From contig NC_089978.1 in NCBI RefSeq assembly GCF_036417845.1, positions 85,616,007 to 85,680,006 on the forward strand: 64,000 nucleotides of DNA, in the 5' to 3' direction. Each line of letters starts with the position of its first letter. Position 1 is the stretch's first letter. A program made the position numbers and the translations under genes. The stretch comes from Apteryx mantelli. Taxonomy: Eukaryota; Chordata; Aves; Apterygiformes; Apterygidae. The notes beneath the pieces are model-generated. The model was not told where the DNA came from, did not search any database, and saw only the letters and a program-made list of their open reading frames with translations. Shown here in pieces: positions 58,465-64,000 of the stretch.

Positions 58465-61400
58465 CTGTTTAGAAAAGGAGAAAAAAACAAGAGAGGTAAG
58501 CATTATAATATGACCATTCTTTTCCATCACATTCCTCAACTTTTTTAGCATTGAATACTGCAGTGCTCTCCTGTAGGAGATGTTCAGGAAATTTCTGACA
58601 CCCTACAGCACAGTGAGACAAGACTTTGCCACCTGACAGCTTGTCTACAGCAAGATGTCTTGCTGTTGTCCACAATTTGTCCACAGTTGCAGCCTAAGTA
58701 ACAGTTTAGTTTCTTGTGATCAGTGAAATCCAGAGTGTCAGCATTGGACAGTGCTGCCCTCAAATTCTACAAAGTGCCTTGTATTCAGACAGAAGCCTCC
58801 CAAGCTCACCTGACACTTCAGCTGTGGTCCTCCAGAAATATTGGGCATAAAAGTCTGGCATACAAATCGTATGTCCAGATTACAGTCATTTCTAGAAGCC
58901 AAACTCAGCCAAAGCTGAATCTAAAAATGCAAAGGCTACTGCTTCCACATATTCCTTGCCATGAATGAACCTATAAAGTCTATGAGAATGGACCTTATGG
59001 GTGACCATTCAGTGACTTGCAACTCTGTTAAGGTACCCAGGGAAACTGAATACTGACTGTCCTTAGGTGAACTTTCAGATAGAGCTGTTGCATGCCCTTG
59101 GATCTCTACGTGTGATCAAAGCTTTCTGTGAAGGAAATAAGAAAAATAAACTAATGCATGGAAAAGGAATATTTAAGAAGCTTTTATTCTATGCAAGTTT
59201 TGTCAAAGAATCCTCAAAACTAGTTGCACAAAAGGATTAGGAAAACTCATGGAGTATAATAGCCCCAGAAAGAATTTTCCTGCTTCTCAGTGGAATCAGA
59301 GCTGATTAACTAGCTTTTATGTGTACAAAATCTCATTAGCTCTAGAAAATCCCTTGATTTGAGGATGAACTTAATGAGGAATGAGCTGTATGGTGTGGGT
59401 GCCAATTTAGGATGCTTTTGTCCCCAGAAGTCCATGAGACTACATTAAGCTGTCACAAAGAACACGGTCGGGTTCTAATTACCTAGAAATGGAATACTCC
59501 ATATCTCCTTATAAATTCTCTGTGTCACACAGTAATTTCAGGTGTAGCACAGTTTTAGTAATCATTCCCTTAAGATTAGGGGAAGAAAAGTAATAAATAT
59601 ATGTATTTGAGTAGCATCCTTGTCCAGACTTCTCAAAGCATGTTAATTAAATAAACCTTAGACTCTTTCTATGAGGTAAGCATTGTAAATATTCTCTCTG
59701 TTATTATTATCTCCATAATTGCAGCAAGTTATTTCATCCTGGGTGGAACTCCTAGCTAACTGAGCACTTGCACCTCCAGTAGCTGAGCAAGCTAATTCAG
59801 ATCTTGCAGTATAGACACACACTGAACAACAAGGAACACTCACCTGCAGGTTTCGGCATGAAATATCTTGTGTTTTTGAGCACAGCTCTCCTGACTCTCC
59901 CTACACAAATAGCAGCTGCAGTTCTCCTTGCTTTGAAAGAAGTCTGTGGGACATTTCTGTCTACAGATACATTCACAGTTATCTTCATCAAATTCCATAT
60001 GTTGTCCACACATAGCCAGCTCAGCAAGAGGAGGGAGTCCTGCAACAGCACGTCTTTTAGTAATAAGCTTTACATGGCTAAATCCTGCTCTTGAAGAGAC
60101 ATGTAGCACTTCCTTTTCAATCACTAGGACTTACACATGTACTCTCTGATAGATTCTAGTCTTTCAAATTTCTGTTACAACTTAGAGTGCAGAAAAGGAC
60201 TCTGAGAGTTTTTCAGGAGAGGAATGGACTGATTATTTCCCTTACTCTAATACTGTTATTTCTTGTGGTTTTGCTGAATGAACCCTGCATTATTTGGGGG
60301 TTATATATTAAAAGAGCCAAATGTTAGGTTTTGGAATGCACAAATCTGTACTGAACAGCAGTACAGATAAAGAAAATCTAGAAAGTGATTTAGTCTATAC
60401 TCATTACAAAGTGCACTTCCACACAAACTATCACACTCACTTGTCAATGTACTGCACTATCCATCAGGAAATTTTTACAAAAGCAATATTGTATCTAGCA
60501 AGGTGCAACCTGGTCTAACACTGTTCAATAAACGGCATATGTACACTTGTCAGTTACTGAAAGGAGAAAACATTTTGTTTCAAAAATAAAATCCCAGCCA
60601 AATGAATGCACTGTCTAATACCTCATCCATCTCCCCTCAAAATACACATCTGGAGTACAATATAAGGCTAATCCTAGCAAAAAGGGAACACATTTTCTGA
60701 AAGCCATATTAAAATACTGGCAGCACATCCCTGGTTAAAGGTCATGGTGTATAATGGATCATTGGAAAGGTAATTTCCTGTAGTTTTGCAATTAGCTCTT
60801 GGATTTAACCTATGGAATGTGGAATGTAACCTATGTTCGTGACCTCTGCAGTTTGAGTTCTCATCTTAATGGCCAAAAAGGCATAGTCATTACTTCAAAG
60901 AAGCCTTCATTATTATTTACTTAATGCTGGATAACCAGTATCCAAACAAAATACAAAACACATCCTATTTGAAGGGAAAAAGGAATCTGCAGCAAATTCT
61001 TGGAAAAAAAAAACCCTCCTTGGGGTGATAAAGCTTGGCATGTATGAATTGATGTAGAGTGCTTAGGTTTCCCTTTGTTTCAGCCTCAGAGACAGATATT
61101 AGGTGATTTTGTCCAAGCCACTGCCAAACACAATGTACTTCAGAGAATGATTTTTTATTTGATGAAATATTTAGTCTATGTCAACAAAAGCTGTAATTCA
61201 ACAAGTCACAATTTATAATGTTGCAAGCTGACCTTACAAAAGGCTAAGAGTTAAAGGGACTCTGGATATTCACAGTCCTTTGGACTTTAGAGTACTAATC
61301 CTTTTTTGAGTCCAGAACCTAACTTGAGCCCAACTACCTAACTTGATGGATAAACAATCTGATCCAGAATGAGAACAGATCCTATAAAAACCACTACAAC

Positions 61401-63954
61401 TGATCTCTTGCTTTTTAGGAGACTGTAACCAACAAAGTAGTTTATGAAGTTATTTTACATTAGCTTGCTAGTCCGGGATTTGGTTGCCAGATTGCTTTTA
61501 TTGTTGGCTTGATGGTTTATTCTTGTACTTTGTGAATGTAGGCTAACCCAAAGAGGCAGGACTTCCATCTGCATCCATCCACTGTAGTGTAATGACAATT
61601 TTATTTTGAACGGTGCAATTTCCTAAGAAAAACTTTTTTTAAAATCTTATATAGGATGTGGGGAAACTTCTCTTAATGCTTACTGCTGGTCAGCATCTTT
61701 AAACTTACACGGTTTCACCAGAGAATATTTCCTGCAAATTTCTTTCACAGGTTAAACTCTCTTCCAGGAAAAGTAGAATGAGGAGGGAAGACACTTCTAA
61801 TTTTACCCTGTTCCATTTCTTTCCACAGACCTGAAAAGGTTCACTTGCCTACTCCTGAATACATATGGCATACTGGTTTGAAAACTTCCTAAATAACTTA
61901 TTAAATAAGATAATAACAAAAAATAGGCAAATACTTTGAAAGGTCATATAATCTATTGCATTGCCTACAACCAATCAGCAGGACTGATTTTACCCGTCTT
62001 ATTCCTGGTAGTCTGTTCTTGAATGTTTTCCACAATGAAGATTCAACACCCTCCCCATGCAATTTATTCTAAGGCATAATTTTTTGTACAGTTAAAAAGT
62101 TCTCCCTAATATCTGAACCGTATCTTCCATCATGCAGTTTAAGCTCCATGTAAAAAAACAATATAGCAAGTATGCCTATTTCCTCTTCCTTATTCAGGTT
62201 GCTAGTATAGATGGAATAAAATGCCCAAGCAGAAAACATGAGATGGGGATAAACGCGTACTTGTGTTTATTTTCAGGTGAGTTTCTACTCAATTAAGAAA
62301 GGCTACATAGGGATGTGGAATTAAAGCTTAACTCCCCCAGTGACAAAATGGGACAAAACCAAGATGAGACATAATCAGCCTAAAGACACTATAGCAAAGG
62401 TGTCAATTTGTAATTTCAGCTTTACCTTCCCGTCTGTTAGGGTGCTGTACATCTACAATGCATTCACATTTGTCACTATCCCATATCCATCCATTATGGC
62501 AAAGTTTGTTGGTAAAGGGGCATCTAGAAAAAAAAAAAATCAAGATTTTTTTTTTTTTAATATTAAGAGCATCAGTATAGTCACTTGGCGAAAAGAGCCT
62601 GCTAGTATTGTAGGTCTGTCATTTGTGTTATGTGAACCTATGGCATCTGTGTGTATTACTACTGCAAACAGAAAATCTTAGGGATGGATGAATTTACTGA
62701 TAGGGCTTAGCTGTCTGGTTCCCAACATCTAGCAGTAGCAGATACAGCACATATTTTGGATTACATGCCTAGCAAACAGCTACAATTTTGCAGCTCCACT
62801 TATTCATAACACAGCTCTACCCAGCCCAGAGTAGCTTATGTCCAACTCTATTCATGCTCCAATTTTGCCATGCTGCAAAGTGCAACACCACTTAAAATTT
62901 TACCTATGTTTAAGGATGTACAATGTACTGTTTTCAGGGTCAGAGGGGTCAGTCTGACAAACTATTCTATGCTCAAATTGTAGCAGATGGGAGGGGAACT
63001 CACAAACTGGAATGAGGCTGAAGTTCTTCTGTATTTGCATAGGAAGATTTGCAGCAGCCAGCAGCCTGCCGAGGGCTGTGATGGCTTCACTGAAATGTCA
63101 TCTCTCTTCCAGCCTGGATATCTAACTCAAGGGCAGTTATGGGGGTAAGTCTACATGCAAGGTTAGACAGAGACATCTGAGCTAGCTTTAAATACGTCAC
63201 TTAACCTAGCCCTGTTTCCAGACTTTTTCTAAATTAATGTAACCTGTTGTCATCAAGACTAAAGGTATGTTTACATCATATTTTGGAAATAGATGTGAGA
63301 TCACTTTTCTCTAGGCACTGAGCCTGAAAGACACAAGCCAGGTCTGGACTAGAAAGTGCATATCCATGGTTTGCACTGATCTTGACCCAGCGGGCCCTGA
63401 GGTGTGGCAGAGCATTTTAGCATGACCTCAGTATTCTGTTTGCCCTGGCTAAAATATATGTGAGCAGAGCTGCTTGTGTCAGATCAAAAAAACCTATGCA
63501 CACATAACCAAATAGTTAGCATAGTGCTAATATGTGCAAGTCCCCCCCTCAAGCACCTAAGTGTATTAATGACTCCAGATCCTGCTGAACTAGCCTGCTA
63601 TTTTTTGGATTCTGGTGTCCATTTACTTACAATTTACTAGGTTTAATTCAAGTTTTCTAACGCTGAGTGATAATCAAGATATTTGGAAAAACTGTTGGGA
63701 AAACAGAAAGTGAAAGCACTATTATAATGACCAATTCAAAACAAAATAATTTTCATACTTAGGATTGCACATCCTGTGCAGCTTTTTGTAAATGAGGGAA
63801 CTTACCCATCTTCTTCAGGGTACTGGACAGATCTTCGTATGATGGCATACGGATGACGCTGGGTATTCGATATACACTTACAGCCTGTATGATTGGCAAT
63901 TTTGATTGGCACGGGCTCCGGAACACTTGTCAAGGGAACTGAGATCTCAAAAAG
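58338..63954 (-). CDS. VEGFD: VEGFD (FIGF), vascular endothelial growth factor D, 3' four coding exons (partial)
   Basis: VEGFD is a secreted ligand of VEGFR-3 and VEGFR-2 that drives lymphatic growth; it is made as a pro-protein and trimmed at both ends. Coding exons in view are 63954-63806, 62523-62426, 60039-59844 and 58464-58338, all in phase (0, 2, 1, 2 entering). They match human exons 4-7, about residues 173-354 in human numbering. Visible are the end of the VEGF homology domain (LFEISVPLTSVPEPVP, NHTGCKC), the dibasic C-terminal processing site AIIRRSVQ, and Cys-rich BR3P-type repeats (C-x10-C-x-C) of the C-terminal propeptide. The stop is TGA at 58340-58338. The start, signal peptide and most of the VEGF domain lie beyond the right edge. 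Confidence 0.95.
59630..59735 (-). mobile_element. MIR-like SINE 3' tail in VEGFD last intron
   Basis: CTTCTCAAAGCATGTTAATT, then TTTCTATGAGGTAAGCATTG and TTATTATTATCTCCATAATT resemble the reversed 3' part of MIR ('caaagcgctttac ... tgaggtaggtattattatccccattttacag'). Only the tail is recognisable. Confidence 0.45.
59844..60039 (-). CDS. VEGFD: VEGFD exon 6 (propeptide, BR3P repeats)
   Basis: A 196-base exon, phase 1 to 2. It contains AMCGQHMEFDEDNCECICRQ, KCPTDFFQSKENCSCYLC and CAQKHKIFHAETC. It closely parallels the human segment, with the C-x10-C-x-C-x-C repeat intact. The acceptor is GTTGCAG|GA and the donor is TGCAG|GTGAGT. Confidence 0.94.
61940..62215 (-). mobile_element. Ancient CR1 (CR1-L/L3-like) fragment in VEGFD intron 5
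   Basis: On the plus strand the words AAGATTCAACACCCTCCCC, TGCAATTTATTCTAAGGCAT, AAAAAGTTCTCCCTAATATC and CATGCAGTTTAAGCTCCATG are in the order of the reverse complement of the old amniote CR1 3' end. A worn 'AGGTCATATAATCTATTG' lies at its 3' side. It is heavily mutated, so boundaries are loose. Confidence 0.7.
62426..62523 (-). CDS. VEGFD: VEGFD exon 5 (propeptide, Cys-rich)
   Basis: A 98-base exon, phase 2 to 1: GCPFTNKLCHNGWIWDSDKC, then ECIVDVQHPNRRE. It keeps the C-x10-C-x-C spacing of the human exon (KLCPIDMLWDSNKCKC), but other residues diverge strongly. The acceptor is TTCTAG|AT and the donor is GAAG|GTAAAG. It is identified by its position between exons 4 and 6, its phase and its cysteine pattern. 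Confidence 0.88.
63806..63954 (-). CDS. VEGFD: VEGFD exon 4 (end of VEGF homology domain and processing site)
   Basis: A 149-base exon that begins in phase 0 after CACCTAG with LFEISVPLTSVPEPVPIKI. It includes the N-glycosylation site NHT and the GCKC that closes the cystine knot, then AIIRRSVQYPEED, where the mature C-terminus is cut after RR in human. The donor is GATGG|GTAAGT, phase 2. The same break (before LFEI) is used in VEGFC/VEGFD. Confidence 0.94.
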
Positions 63955-64000
63955 CTAGGTGGATGAAATAACCATTTTTTTTTCAGTTTCCATTATACAG

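Overview
The window looks like bird nuclear DNA. It has vertebrate multi-exon genes with GT/AG introns, 3'-end fragments of CR1 LINEs (one with the (ATTCTGTG)n tail typical of avian CR1), very old amniote SINE/CR1 remnants and a CpG-island promoter. The species cannot be read from the sequence. All three genes lie on the minus strand, so each is read from high to low coordinates.

Layout: 1-14,377 is gene-free flank downstream of ASB11, with only simple repeats and faint old retroelement remains. ASB11 (ankyrin repeat and SOCS box protein 11) occupies 30,040 down to 14,378. All seven coding exons join in phase into a 322-residue protein, including a separate last exon that carries the SOCS box; a CR1 copy sits in its last intron. 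30,041-37,877 is the space between ASB11 and PIGA and includes the PIGA 3' UTR and a second, degraded CR1. PIGA (GlcNAc-phosphatidylinositol synthase, catalytic subunit) has five coding exons between 44,597 and 37,878 (462 residues). A non-coding first exon lies in a CpG island at about 44.2-45.25 kb. 45,260-57,800 is a 12.5-kb intergenic stretch in which I find no gene. VEGFD (vascular endothelial growth factor D, FIGF) enters from the right edge: its last four coding exons lie at 63,954-58,338 and the 5' exons are beyond the window.

The gene order and common strand (ASB11, PIGA, VEGFD) match human Xp22.2. The genes have no shared pathway: ASB11 is a CUL5 ubiquitin-ligase receptor anchored at the ER, PIGA starts GPI-anchor synthesis at the ER, and VEGFD is a secreted lymphangiogenic factor. 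Nothing in the window looks like a new biological system. The points worth a second look are exon-level differences from the mammalian orthologues, ancient SINE/CR1 remnants inside introns, a small duplication upstream of PIGA, and several long G/C homopolymers. Exon ends were worked out by hand from reading frame, splice sites and remembered family sequence, and all phases close.
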